Assembly (NCBI RefSeq): GCF_037969765.1
Contig: NZ_CP150207.1
Coordinates: 3,279,001 to 3,343,000 of the forward strand
Direction: 5' to 3'
Source of the DNA: Paenibacillus sp. FSL W8-0186
Lineage (GTDB): Bacteria; Bacillota; Bacilli; Paenibacillales; Paenibacillaceae
Length of the DNA stretch: 64,000 nucleotides
Shown here: one piece after another, positions 18,816 through 26,778 of the stretch
Numbering within the stretch: position 1 is the stretch's first letter
How the letters are laid out: every line of letters begins with the position of its first letter
The notes under the pieces: generated by a model
The model's input: only the letters and a program-made list of their open reading frames with translations
Database searches by the model: none
What the model was told of the DNA's origin: nothing
Translations under genes and position numbers: made by a program

Positions 18816-19238
18816 TTAGCCCTGCTGCCACATTTGCTGAATTTTCCTGCCAACTTCGGCGCTTGCTTCAGCACCCTGAACTTCCTTAAATTCGCTTGCG
18901 GCAACGATTAAATCTGCATGAGGAATATATTCGGCCGGAAGCTCGACATCGGCAGACGCGACGATAATATAGTTAAAACCAGATAACTTGACATTATGAC
19001 AAATTTCATTTATTTGCGACAATATATTGTCCCGTCCATATTGAAAAGAAGGATATGTTACCACTCTTCCCTTGAATGGAATCTCGATCCAATCCATAAC
19101 GTCTCTTAACCTCTCCAGCGCAGCGGTCACTTCATGTGGCTGCTCGCTCCCGGTGAGCCCGGTGACCGGAATGAGGCAAGTATCCAGATACGGTCGCAGC
19201 TCTTCCCATGACGCCGCCTCGATTTCACTGAATTTCAT
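18816..19238 (-). CDS. ypiF: YpiF family protein (DUF2487)
   Basis: A 140-residue soluble protein (WEELRPYLDTCLIPVTGLTG near the N-terminus) matching the DUF2487 family found upstream of qcrA throughout Bacillales. Function is unknown; the constant linkage to qcrABC suggests a tie to respiration, which is inference. It must be transcribed separately from the IDEAL gene because a strong terminator lies between; a TATAAT box sits near 19265. Confidence 0.8.
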   Translation of the reverse strand: MKFSEIEAASWEELRPYLDTCLIPVTGLTGSEQPHEVTAALERLRDVMDWIEIPFKGRVVTYPSFQYGRDNILSQINEICHNVKLSGFNYIIVASADVELPAEYIPHADLIVAASEFKEVQGAEASAEVGRKIQQMWQQG

Positions 19239-19302
19239 ATGTATCCCCTTCCTGTTTTCCTTTAAACATTATATACAGAGGATATCGTCAATTAAAAGCT
19301 TG

Positions 19303-19330
19303 AAAAAAAAGAATGCCGTTAACGGCATTC
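19303..19330 (-). terminator. Intrinsic terminator overlapping the end of the IDEAL gene
   Basis: GAATGCCG-TTAA-CGGCATTC followed by eight T on the minus strand. The stop codon TAA of the IDEAL gene is the loop of this hairpin, so the stem encodes the last residues of the protein. Confidence 0.93.
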
Positions 19331-19516
19331 CTTCAAATCCTCCAGCGCTTTAAGTTCTTCTGTCAAAGCTCGAAAGGCTTCTTCGTCACCCTTGGCCAAA
19401 GCGGAATCTATTTCACTGTAAATTTGCTCGGAACGGTGTTTGCGTAGAGCTTCATCCCATATCATCTCCGCGGCCAGGCCAAGCATCACTTCGTAAGTTA
19501 CCTTCATTTGATCCAT
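19319..19516 (-). CDS. Small IDEAL-domain protein (YpiB C-terminal type)
   Basis: A 65-residue protein made mostly of an IDEAL domain (EQIYSEIDSALAKGDEEAFR). In B. subtilis the same slot is filled by YpiB, which has an extra N-terminal domain; here only the IDEAL part remains, with an N-terminal helix. The ATG at 19516 follows GGAGG by eight bases; an upstream TTG lies in the ribosome site. Function unknown. Its stop codon is in the terminator loop. Confidence 0.8.
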   Translation of the reverse strand: MDQMKVTYEVMLGLAAEMIWDEALRKHRSEQIYSEIDSALAKGDEEAFRALTEELKALEDLKECR

Positions 19517-19531
19517 AGGATGCACCTCCAA

Positions 19532-20035
19532 CTAGATCCTGTATTCTTTTCCTTTCACAACATAGCTGTCGGTCGTCAGTTTCATTCGCTGCAAATCGGC
19601 TTCCGTAAGTTCGCGGACAACCCTTGCGGGTGAGCCCAAAGCAAGCGTATAAGCGGGGATGACTGTATTTTCCGTGACTAAAGAACCTGCTCCTATTAAA
19701 GCATATTCACCAATAGCTGCTCCGTTTAAGATGATAGCCCCCATGCCGATTAAAGTGCCCCTGCCTATATGACAGCCGTGAATGATCGCGGCGTGGCCAA
19801 CAGAGACATCGTTTTCAACGATTAAGGGCTGCCCGGTATTGACATGGCCTATAACCCCATCCTGAAGATTAGTTCTCTCCCCAATTCGGATCTCAGCCAA
19901 ATCTCCACGAAGCACCGCATTGAACCAAACGCTGCTGTCTTTACCGACGGTTACGTCACCGATCAGTTTAGCGCCTTCTGCAATAAATACGGAAGCATCC
20001 ACCGCAGGCCGTTTTCCCTGATAATTCAGTAACAA
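19532..20035 (-). CDS. Gamma-carbonic anhydrase family hexapeptide-repeat protein
   Basis: A 167-residue left-handed beta-helix protein with repeating hexapeptides (IGDVTVG, IVENDVSVG, IGRGTLIGMGAIIL). Three histidines at the positions of the zinc ligands are visible in GHVN and VGHAAIIHGCH. Related proteins (YrdA, PaaY, CaiE) are often annotated as carbonic anhydrases, though many are inactive. The TTG start at 20035 is set by GGAGGAG eight bases upstream; the ORF could extend further but lacks a ribosome site. Confidence 0.85.
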   Translation of the reverse strand: MLLNYQGKRPAVDASVFIAEGAKLIGDVTVGKDSSVWFNAVLRGDLAEIRIGERTNLQDGVIGHVNTGQPLIVENDVSVGHAAIIHGCHIGRGTLIGMGAIILNGAAIGEYALIGAGSLVTENTVIPAYTLALGSPARVVRELTEADLQRMKLTTDSYVVKGKEYRI

Positions 20036-20128
20036 GATAACCACTCCTCCGCTTTGAATTGGGAGTGATTGTAACAGCATGATTTGTCATTGTCAATGTA
20101 CGCGGCAGGCTACCTCTCTTCGATGCAA

Positions 20129-21217
20129 TTAGCGCTTTACCAGCTGCTGAACGCAGTGTTTCCCGAAAGGTGTCGTCTGGACAAATCTTTCACGCGCTTC
20201 GCTTTCGCCGATTCGCAGCATACCCAGATGCAGCATCATGTGCAAAATGCGTTCTTCAAAAATGGACTCCGGAGTATCGTAATAAAACGGCTTGATTAAA
20301 AGCTTCATTTGCGCGAACAGCGAAACTGCTGTTACCCATTCACTGGAGCAGCGCTCTATCCAGTAGATTAGAGATAGCAAGTTAGGGATAGGCCCTTTAT
20401 AAAGTCTTAACCAAAAGCTAACAAACTGTATCATCGGTTCCTGCTTATTTTCCGCAAGGAACGCGCTGCCGTTAGCCGTCAGGACCAATAATCCGCCTTC
20501 CTCCCTTATCCATTTCATGTGATAGGCATAGTCGTAGAGCAGCGCCAGGCGGTTCGGATAATCCTTGAACCTTCGCCCATAGCCAAACCTCCAGCCCTTA
20601 CCTACCAGCGGCTCCGCCACGTGAAGTTTGTCCAGGAGCTGCATCTGATTTCTTCTGTACATGACGCCTTCGGCGTTCAACGGTATTTCGTGATGATAGA
20701 CGTAATCCAGCAGCTCTCTTAAATCCTTCGGAAGCAAATCATACTCCTCCCTGTAGACGGTCGGTTCCGCACCCGCTGGTGTAACAGCCGATTTAAACCG
20801 GGACTCCAGAGATGCTCTGAAACGCCGCTTCAGGTCCTCGGGAACTTCGAACAAGTACTTTGTGCTTGCGGTTGAACCGTTAAACAGCCATCCACGCTGC
20901 CTGAATCTAGTGATGACATCCCTGGGGCTCTCGCGCTCTTTGGCATCCTGCGTGAAACGCGACTGCTGAGCACAGGCGATCAATTCTTCCAAGCTGAACT
21001 GGCGTCTTCCGTCAAATAGCAGCCTATTCAGAAAGCGCAAATCTTCGAGACTCAATTGATCGAGATGCTGCTCGATAAACTCCCTGCGCCCGACCGTCTG
21101 TAAAATCGACTGAATCAGATCGTTCTTAGAGTTTCCGTTGCATTCGCATTGGTAATGATCCGCTATTCTGCTAAGCTGTCCGATATCGGCAAAAGTGAGC
21201 ATATCCGCCAAGTCCAT
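20129..21217 (-). CDS. Unrecognised 362-residue soluble protein, possibly winged-helix
   Basis: I do not recognise this gene with certainty. It is a charged, mostly helical protein with no signal or membrane segment. The N-terminal ~90 residues (MLTFADIGQLSRIADHYQCE, LSLEDLRFLNRLLFDG) resemble the accessory domain before XPB/Ssl2-type helicases, and the middle (LLPKDLRELLDYVYHHEIPL) and end (MLHLGMLRIG) look like winged-helix segments; none of the helicase motifs is present. GAGG precedes the ATG. It lies between the carbonic anhydrase-like and phosphatase genes. Confidence 0.55.
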   Translation of the reverse strand: MDLADMLTFADIGQLSRIADHYQCECNGNSKNDLIQSILQTVGRREFIEQHLDQLSLEDLRFLNRLLFDGRRQFSLEELIACAQQSRFTQDAKERESPRDVITRFRQRGWLFNGSTASTKYLFEVPEDLKRRFRASLESRFKSAVTPAGAEPTVYREEYDLLPKDLRELLDYVYHHEIPLNAEGVMYRRNQMQLLDKLHVAEPLVGKGWRFGYGRRFKDYPNRLALLYDYAYHMKWIREEGGLLVLTANGSAFLAENKQEPMIQFVSFWLRLYKGPIPNLLSLIYWIERCSSEWVTAVSLFAQMKLLIKPFYYDTPESIFEERILHMMLHLGMLRIGESEARERFVQTTPFGKHCVQQLVKR

Positions 21218-21279
21218 ATTTTACCGCCTCGCTGTTTTACTACCATTATGGGAAAATTTGCAGCTTTTATTCCGTCATC

Positions 21280-21313
21280 ACAAAAAAAATAACCCGCGAA
21301 TATTCGGGTTATT
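21280..21313 (-). terminator. Intrinsic terminator after the histidine phosphatase gene
   Basis: AATAACCCG/CGGGTTATT stem with an eight-base loop followed by a run of eight T on the minus strand. The phosphatase stop codon lies in its 5' arm. Confidence 0.9.
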
Positions 21314-21911
21314 TCGAATCCTTCAAATTTTCTGTAAGATGCTTCGTACAGTTATAAAGCAGCATGTCCCAATCTTGATCCTTCTTCTCCAGAATCGTAA
21401 GCGACAAGTTGCCAATCCGTTCTATGTACTTATTATCATATAACGCAGTATATAACTGGGCCAATAATGCCCCATGGGAAATGACAAGGATGCGCTTATC
21501 CGGATAACGCTCGCCCAGCTCTTCCATAAATTCGAGGGCTCGCCGCCGGATGTCATCCTCCTTCTCCTGGCCCAAGTCCAGCATGTACCAATCTTTACCC
21601 CAAAGGGTCTCCCTCTCCTCCGAGGTCAAGCCCTCGATTTGGCCGAAGGCCCGCTCCATTAATCTGGAATCGGGGTCGTATACCGGGATTTGCAAAATTT
21701 CGGCAATGATTGCGCCTGTCTCCTGAGCGCGCGATAATCCACTCGTAATAATAAAGTCCCATGGGCGTTCACCGCTCTCGCGTTGAAGCCTCTCGGCAAG
21801 CATCAGAGCTTGTCTGCGCCCCTCATCGTTGAGCGGGATATCGCTTTGGCCTTGGATTCTCCCTGCCGCATTCCAATCTGTTAGTCCATGACGAATTAAT
21901 CCGACAATCAT
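21309..21911 (-). CDS. Histidine phosphatase family protein (phosphoglycerate mutase-like)
   Basis: A 200-residue protein of the RHG superfamily. The phosphorylated His is in GLIRHGLTDWN at residues 4-14, with GQSDIPLNDEGRRQA, a Glu in the RAFGQIEGL segment and the second catalytic His in LVISHGALL. Members range from cofactor-dependent phosphoglycerate mutases to broad phosphatases; the GpmB/PhoE-like sequence favours a phosphatase. It stands alone between two terminators. Confidence 0.85.
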   Translation of the reverse strand: MIVGLIRHGLTDWNAAGRIQGQSDIPLNDEGRRQALMLAERLQRESGERPWDFIITSGLSRAQETGAIIAEILQIPVYDPDSRLMERAFGQIEGLTSEERETLWGKDWYMLDLGQEKEDDIRRRALEFMEELGERYPDKRILVISHGALLAQLYTALYDNKYIERIGNLSLTILEKKDQDWDMLLYNCTKHLTENLKDSK

Positions 21912-21982
21912 GTTGAACCTCCGCGTAGTTTGCTTCGATAGTTTGCTTCATTTGAACAGTACTATAATATATTCTTGCCTTT

Positions 21983-22025
21983 AAAAACAAGCGCTTCTTC
22001 CCGCAAACGGGTGAAGAAGCGCTTG
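21983..22025 (-). terminator. Intrinsic terminator of the sigma/anti-sigma operon
   Basis: Long stem CAAGCGCTTCTTC/GAAGAAGCGCTTG (13 pairs) with a GC-rich loop and a following TTTTT on the minus strand, 15 bases after the anti-sigma stop codon. Confidence 0.92.
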
Positions 22026-22039
22026 AACTGTTATTGAGT

Positions 22040-22642
22040 TTATCTCCTTACCCGGCGTATGCCGCTGTAGGATATGAGCGCCAGCAGCATGCCTGCCATC
22101 GACAGGACCATCCAATATTGCGGATAGGCAGGACCCATTTGCATAACAAAAGGCTCTACAATCCCCCGCGAGACGTTCGACAAGTCAAATATGGGGAACT
22201 CCGCCGAGGAACCCATATCCTCAGTGATAACAACGGGCTTAAGCACGCCCGTAGCCGGTCTGATCGAATCATTGCTCTGGCCGTATCCACCGATCAGGAA
22301 TACGAGGAAGCTGCACAAGAATACTGCCAGGAAACAGGCGGACCAAATGGATACGCGCCGTCTAATCCGATTGGTAACTTTGCTATGCTCACCGCCAGGT
22401 GCGAGCCAGGGCGATTCCGCATAGATGCGATCCATGACTTTGCGGTTCACCCGCTCCGCCTCATCTGCTGACAACTCCACCGGCAGTTCATGAATCATTT
22501 CTATACTTTCCTGCCATAAGGAGTATTCAGCCGCACAGTATTCGCAGCCCAAAATATGCCATTCCAGCATTTTACGCTGGGGATCATGATCCGGCAAGTC
22601 GGAAATTAATCCGAACAGCTCTTGGGCCTCTCTACAATTCAT
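22040..22642 (-). CDS. Putative anti-sigma factor with zinc-finger (ZAS-like) N-terminus and two membrane helices
   Basis: A 200-residue protein. The N-terminus MNCREAQELF...WHILGCEYC fits the H-x3-C-x2-C motif of zinc-binding anti-sigma domains. Two hydrophobic helices follow (about residues 97-117, SACFLAVFLCSFLVFLIGG, and 175-193, YWMVLSMAGMLLALISY) around a ~60-residue extracytoplasmic loop that could sense envelope stress. Its ATG overlaps the sigma gene stop codon (ATGA), the usual arrangement for a cognate pair. The specific signal is unknown. Confidence 0.82.
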   Translation of the reverse strand: MNCREAQELFGLISDLPDHDPQRKMLEWHILGCEYCAAEYSLWQESIEMIHELPVELSADEAERVNRKVMDRIYAESPWLAPGGEHSKVTNRIRRRVSIWSACFLAVFLCSFLVFLIGGYGQSNDSIRPATGVLKPVVITEDMGSSAEFPIFDLSNVSRGIVEPFVMQMGPAYPQYWMVLSMAGMLLALISYSGIRRVRR

Positions 22643-23232
22643 CTGCTTTTCATCCCTTCATACGGCTCGTAAATCTGTTCATAAAAGTAGGGTTCAAGCT
22701 GACTTTTCACGCTGCTGCGTGCACGGAATAACAGAGACTTCACTGCGCTTACGCTTTGACCCAGCACACTCGCGATCTCTTGATAATCCAGTTGGTCGTA
22801 CTCGCGAAGGATGAGCGCCGACCTCTGCTTCTCCGGAAGATTATTAATCGCTTCACGCACCAATTCAACCTTCTCGCTGCGCAATATCGCTTGCTCCGGT
22901 GCAAGCTCGTTAGGCGCCACCGGTACAATACCGCTCTCTTCCAGCGGGACGCTGCCTGCTCGCTGCTTACGCAGCTCACTTAGCACGGTATTTCTGGCGA
23001 TTGTATACAGCCAGGTTGAGAATGATGCATCCACTTCGCGGAAGGAGTTCAGACTCCGAAATGCTTTATAGAACGTTTCCGAGCATAAATCTTCTGCGAG
23101 CAGCTCCATATGAGCGCTCTTCAACATGTGATAGATAAAGGCCAATATCTTACGCTGATATCTCCGCATCAACTCCGAATACAGCTCTGTATTGCCTTCC
23201 TTAATTTCACGAATCATTTGGGAATCCGTCAT
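22639..23232 (-). CDS. ECF RNA polymerase sigma factor (SigW-like)
   Basis: A 197-residue sigma-70 family protein. Region 2 includes ELYSELMRRYQRKILAFIYH and FSTWLYTIARNTVLSELRK; region 4 includes LPEKQRSALILREYDQLDYQ and a recognition helix SVLGQSVSAVKSLLFRARS. The ATG at 23232 follows AGGAGG by 11 bases and gives SigW length; an ATG 60 bases further upstream lacks a ribosome site. Co-expressed with the membrane anti-sigma downstream. This pair is not in the corresponding B. subtilis interval. Confidence 0.9.
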   Translation of the reverse strand: MTDSQMIREIKEGNTELYSELMRRYQRKILAFIYHMLKSAHMELLAEDLCSETFYKAFRSLNSFREVDASFSTWLYTIARNTVLSELRKQRAGSVPLEESGIVPVAPNELAPEQAILRSEKVELVREAINNLPEKQRSALILREYDQLDYQEIASVLGQSVSAVKSLLFRARSSVKSQLEPYFYEQIYEPYEGMKSR

Positions 23233-23390
23233 TTGAGTGCGATCCTCCTCGCCCATCCATGTGCTTCTTCCCGTTCGACTCTCTCTCTTCATTTTACCGA
23301 ACAGGATTCAAAAAGTTGCGGTTTTCAAGTCATATTTTTTTATAAACCAAATTATTGCTGAATTAGCAGGCCTTCGTACAATCCTTGAAT

Positions 23391-23399
23391 ATTATACCA
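23391..23399 (-). promoter_or_regulatory. Extended -10 element upstream of the ECF sigma gene
   Basis: TGGTATAAT on the minus strand, with a T-rich but poor -35 region. It could start the sigma transcript about 150 bases before the gene. I see no clear ECF-type autoregulatory promoter (GAAAC...CGT). Confidence 0.45.
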
Positions 23400-23502
23400 T
23401 AGATTCCTAATAAGAAAAATAATTGCTATGTAACCGCCAACTACATTCTAGACGAAATCAGCAGGAAAAAGGTTGCTTAAATTTGACAATTATTTAAAAT
23501 GC

Positions 23503-23586
23503 AAAAAAAAAGGCCACTTCGTAAAGTGGCCACTGCTCAATTTAGAGCAACAGTTATTGGATAGGAGTGGAGAGAAACCATACTGT
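23503..23586 (-). ncRNA. Candidate small RNA gene (~84 nt) with C-rich loop and strong terminator
   Basis: Downstream of a consensus promoter the minus strand encodes a short non-coding transcript of about 84 bases ending in an intrinsic terminator. Three hairpins are predicted by eye: ACAGT/ACTGT at the 5' end enclosing a C-rich loop (TCTCTCCACTCCTATCC), then TGCTC/GAGCA (23549-23534), then GGCCACTT-tacg-AAGTGGCC (23531-23512) followed by nine T. The loop is complementary to purine-rich ribosome binding sites, as in C-rich regulatory RNAs of Gram-positives. No ribosome site precedes the only tiny ORF (14 codons). It lies between tyrA and the sigma gene and belongs to neither. Confidence 0.65.
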
Positions 23587-23592
23587 AGTTCT

Positions 23593-23622
23593 ATTATATT
23601 GTATACGTTTTCATTCTGTCAA
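23593..23622 (-). promoter_or_regulatory. Consensus SigA promoter for the candidate small RNA
   Basis: -35 TTGACA (23622-23617), 18-base spacer, -10 TATAAT (23598-23593): both hexamers match the consensus exactly. Predicted start near 23586. It lies 60 bases after the tyrA stop codon and points at the terminator at 23503-23531. Confidence 0.85.
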
Positions 23623-23659
23623 CACTATTTTTTAATCGCTTTCATTTACATTTGGCAGA

Positions 23660-23674
23660 AGGTGCAATGCACCT
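23660..23674. repeat. 15-bp palindrome just after tyrA
   Basis: AGGTGCA-A-TGCACCT, a perfect inverted repeat with a one-base centre, eight bases after the tyrA stop codon and about 38 bases upstream of the -35 of the small RNA promoter. It could be a weak terminator without T-run or a regulator site; the sequence does not decide. Confidence 0.5.
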
Positions 23675-23681
23675 ATGCAGC

Positions 23682-24782
23682 CTATACATACACCTTGTAA
23701 TTTAAAGACTGCAAATGCTGCTTTGCCCGTTCCATTTCCGACTCTTGGCGGAAGGATAAGCGCATCACCCCTGGAACGTCCTCCCGGCTCTCGATAATCT
23801 GCATGTTGCTCAGGTTAATATGCTGATCGCCGAGCTGTGTCGCGATTTGACCAATAATTCCCGGGTGATCCGGCACATCGATATAAATATCGTACAGTGA
23901 AGTAATTGCGCCTTTGCGCCGCTCTGGAAGCTCGCTGCGGAATTGGTTAGCGGTGGCGAACGCCGCCTCGATGCCCTCCCCGTCCCGCGATTCCAGTAAA
24001 TGAATAAACCCTTCGATTTCGCGGTTCCAATCCTTAAGCAAAGTTAAGAGGATATCCCGGTTACTCAGTAAAATATCACGCCAAATCACCGGGTCGCTTG
24101 AAGCGATTCGCGTAATATCGCGAAAGCCGCCAGCGGCAAGCAATCGGTACAAGCCATCAGCGTCCGTATTGTTATAAGTGCGAATTTGATTGACGAGCGC
24201 TACCGCAATAATATGCGGCAGATGGCTGATAGCCCCGACAATTTCATCGTGCAGCACCGGATCTACCCGTACAATTTGCGCTTTGGTATAGGAAAGCAGA
24301 TCCTCCAGCTTCCGGTAGGAATCCTCCGGAACATCCTCTGAAGGAGTCAGCACATAATACGCATTCTCGAATAACAGCGAGGAGGCAGCCTCAACGCCGG
24401 AACGCTCCGACCCCGCCATCGGATGACCGCCGATGAAATGGACGCCCGGGAGGCTTAGCATCGCCGCGCAGGCGGCTACCGAGGCCTTCGTGCTGCCGAC
24501 ATCTGTAATGATACATCCCTGCTTGAGCGGCAGCTCGCTAAGTTTCCGCAGATAAGGCTCCAAACTGCCGACCGGCACACACAAAAAAATGAAGTCGGCA
24601 TCGCAGGCCGCTTCTTCCATAGATGAAGTCACGGCGTCAACGACGCCGCGATCCATAATTTTTTGTTGGGACTCGGGACGATGGCTGTGCCCAACGACGG
24701 TTAAGCCGGGCTTGCCTTTCAGGCAAAGCGCCAGCGAACCGCCAATCAATCCTACTCCGAATATTGCTACTTTAATTGGCAT
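23682..24782 (-). CDS. tyrA: Prephenate dehydrogenase with ACT domain
   Basis: Oxidatively decarboxylates prephenate to 4-hydroxyphenylpyruvate for tyrosine. The 366-residue protein has the NAD-binding GVGLIGGS at residues 9-16, the catalytic GGHPMAGSERSGV near residue 138, and a C-terminal ACT domain from about residue 290 (YDIYIDVPDHPGIIGQIATQ) for feedback by aromatic amino acids. Last gene of the aromatic supraoperon here; aroE, which follows tyrA in B. subtilis, is absent. Confidence 0.95.
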   Translation of the reverse strand: MPIKVAIFGVGLIGGSLALCLKGKPGLTVVGHSHRPESQQKIMDRGVVDAVTSSMEEAACDADFIFLCVPVGSLEPYLRKLSELPLKQGCIITDVGSTKASVAACAAMLSLPGVHFIGGHPMAGSERSGVEAASSLLFENAYYVLTPSEDVPEDSYRKLEDLLSYTKAQIVRVDPVLHDEIVGAISHLPHIIAVALVNQIRTYNNTDADGLYRLLAAGGFRDITRIASSDPVIWRDILLSNRDILLTLLKDWNREIEGFIHLLESRDGEGIEAAFATANQFRSELPERRKGAITSLYDIYIDVPDHPGIIGQIATQLGDQHINLSNMQIIESREDVPGVMRLSFRQESEMERAKQHLQSLNYKVYV

Positions 24783-24834
24783 AAATTCTCACTCGATTTC
24801 TACGATTTGGATTTAAGACGCGCTCCTACAGGAA

Positions 24835-25932
24835 CTACACCTGTACCTGGTCTTTCTTTAGGACCTGCTCCAGAGCGGCGATAAATTTCACGTTCTGCTC
24901 TTTGGTTCCTACGGTCACGCGAATGTAGTCCGGATACTTGCCGAAGCCGGAACGAATAATAATGCCCAGCTTCATCAATTCCTGAAATACTTCCCCTCCC
25001 GGCCGATTGACCTGAACCAGCATGAAATTGCCATGGGCCGGAAAATAGGCCAATCCAAGCCGATCAAACTCCGAACTTAAATAACGGATCCCTTCAGCAT
25101 TCTTATCCCGGCATTCCTTCACAAAATCAAGATCTGCAACAGAGGCTTTGGCAGCTGCTTGACCAAAGCGGGACGTATTGAACGGCTCGCGAACGCGGTT
25201 GATCAGCTGAATCACCTCCGGCTGTCCGACGCCATAACCGATCCGCAAGGATGCGAGGCCGTAGATTTTGGAGAAAGTCCGCAGGACGATCACATTAGAA
25301 TATTTGCCAAGCAGGCTGATTCCGTCCGTGTAGGAAGCATCGGTTACATACTCGGCGTATGCCTCGTCAAGCACGACAAGAACATGGGCCGGCACACGGT
25401 CAAGGAACGATCTTAGGGCATCGTCCGTGACGATAGTGCCCGTCGGGTTATTCGGGTTGCAAATCCAGACAATCTTGGTCTTCTCCCCTACCTTGGCGAG
25501 CATGCCTTCAAGGTCATGCGTGCCGTCCTGCAGCGGAACTTCGATAATCGTCGCCCCTTCGATGCGTGAATTCGTGTCGTAAACGGAGAAGGTCTGATCA
25601 GCCATGACCGTTTCGTCACCAGGCAGCAGGAATGCACGGCAGATCAAGGCGATGACTTCATCGGAACCGCAGCCGAAAATGATCTGTTCCCTGCTGACCC
25701 CAAGATGCTGTGCAAGCACCTCGGTCAATTCCGCAGAGCTGCCGTCAGGGTACTGGGTAATATTAGCGAGTTCTGCTTCAATCGCCGCGCGGACGCGTGG
25801 GGAGCAGCCATATGGATTTTCATTGGAGGCCAGTTTAATAACTTCCTCCAGGCCTAGTTCCTTCTTCACTTCCTCGGCAGGCTTGCCTGGCTGGTACACA
25901 GGAAGATTAACTATTCGGGATTTGGGCAGCAT
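24835..25932 (-). CDS. hisC: Histidinol-phosphate / aromatic aminotransferase
   Basis: A PLP-dependent class I/II aminotransferase of 365 residues. Motifs: SNENPYGCSP, the PLP lysine in RTFSKIYGLASLRIGYG, and IRVTVGTKEQN near the end. In the aromatic supraoperon HisC serves both histidine synthesis and phenylalanine/tyrosine transamination (known for B. subtilis). ATG at 25932 lies eight bases after AAGGAGG; an upstream TTG falls inside that site. Confidence 0.95.
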   Translation of the reverse strand: MLPKSRIVNLPVYQPGKPAEEVKKELGLEEVIKLASNENPYGCSPRVRAAIEAELANITQYPDGSSAELTEVLAQHLGVSREQIIFGCGSDEVIALICRAFLLPGDETVMADQTFSVYDTNSRIEGATIIEVPLQDGTHDLEGMLAKVGEKTKIVWICNPNNPTGTIVTDDALRSFLDRVPAHVLVVLDEAYAEYVTDASYTDGISLLGKYSNVIVLRTFSKIYGLASLRIGYGVGQPEVIQLINRVREPFNTSRFGQAAAKASVADLDFVKECRDKNAEGIRYLSSEFDRLGLAYFPAHGNFMLVQVNRPGGEVFQELMKLGIIIRSGFGKYPDYIRVTVGTKEQNVKFIAALEQVLKKDQVQV

Positions 25933-25956
25933 CAGAAGTTCCTCCTTCAATAAAAA

Positions 25957-26778
25957 CTATGATTTTAATTGTGCCACAAAGTCACGGATTTGCAATAAGC
26001 CTTGTGACTTTGTTTCTGGATTTTGCAACAGAGGAATGGATTCCTCAATTTTACGTACGATCGCGCTGCCGATGACCACCCCATCGCAAATTTCCGAGAA
26101 GCGGCGCACCTGCTCGCGGCTCGATATGCCAAAGCCGATCGCCACGGGCAATTCCGTCTGTTCCTTGACGGAATTGATAAACTGCTCGACTCCTTCGAAG
26201 AAGGACGATCTTTCCCCCGTCACACCTACCGATGATACACAGTAAATAAAGCCGCGGGCTGAAGACATAATGCGTGCGATGCGGTCGTTGGAAGTCGGCG
26301 CAACAAGCGGTACGAGCCGTATATTAGCCGCATCCGCAAGAGCGAGCACCTCTGCCGACTCTTCATAAGGCAAGTCAGGGATGATCAGTCCGCTGATCTC
26401 CGCCTCCTGTAGCTTGGAGAAGAAACGGTCCAAGCCGATTTGCAGGGCCGGATTGTAGTAGGTAAACAATACGAACGGCATCGTCACACCGCGTTCCTTA
26501 GCCTTTCGCGCCGTATCGAGACATGTATCAATGGTGATATGGTGCACGAGAGCCCGCTCGGAGGCGCGCTGAATGACCGGTCCGTCGGCAAGGGGATCCG
26601 AATAAGGAACTCCAAGCTCCACAATGTCAGCTCCTGCTTCCTGCAGGGCGACAAGGATGTCCACAGTCGCATCCGGGTCCGGGTCGCCAACCGTGATAAA
26701 AGGCATCAGCGCCGTTTTTCCCTCAGCCTTAAGCCGCCCAAAAGTAAGATCTAGTGCGTTGGTTGCCGCTGCATTCAT
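25957..26778 (-). CDS. trpA: Tryptophan synthase alpha subunit
   Basis: Cleaves indole-3-glycerol phosphate to indole. A 273-residue TIM barrel with catalytic Glu and Asp in [27 protein letters not shown] and the phosphate loop GFGISSREQ. Its ATG overlaps the trpB stop (ATGA), consistent with stoichiometric synthesis of the complex. Confidence 0.97.
   Translation of the reverse strand: MNAAATNALDLTFGRLKAEGKTALMPFITVGDPDPDATVDILVALQEAGADIVELGVPYSDPLADGPVIQRASERALVHHITIDTCLDTARKAKERGVTMPFVLFTYYNPALQIGLDRFFSKLQEAEISGLIIPDLPYEESAEVLALADAANIRLVPLVAPTSNDRIARIMSSARGFIYCVSSVGVTGERSSFFEGVEQFINSVKEQTELPVAIGFGISSREQVRRFSEICDGVVIGSAIVRKIEESIPLLQNPETKSQGLLQIRDFVAQLKS

Noticed and set aside
23536..23582. 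14-codon ORF inside the candidate small RNA
   Set aside because: No Shine-Dalgarno sequence and almost no 5' leader. It is better explained as chance within a structured RNA.
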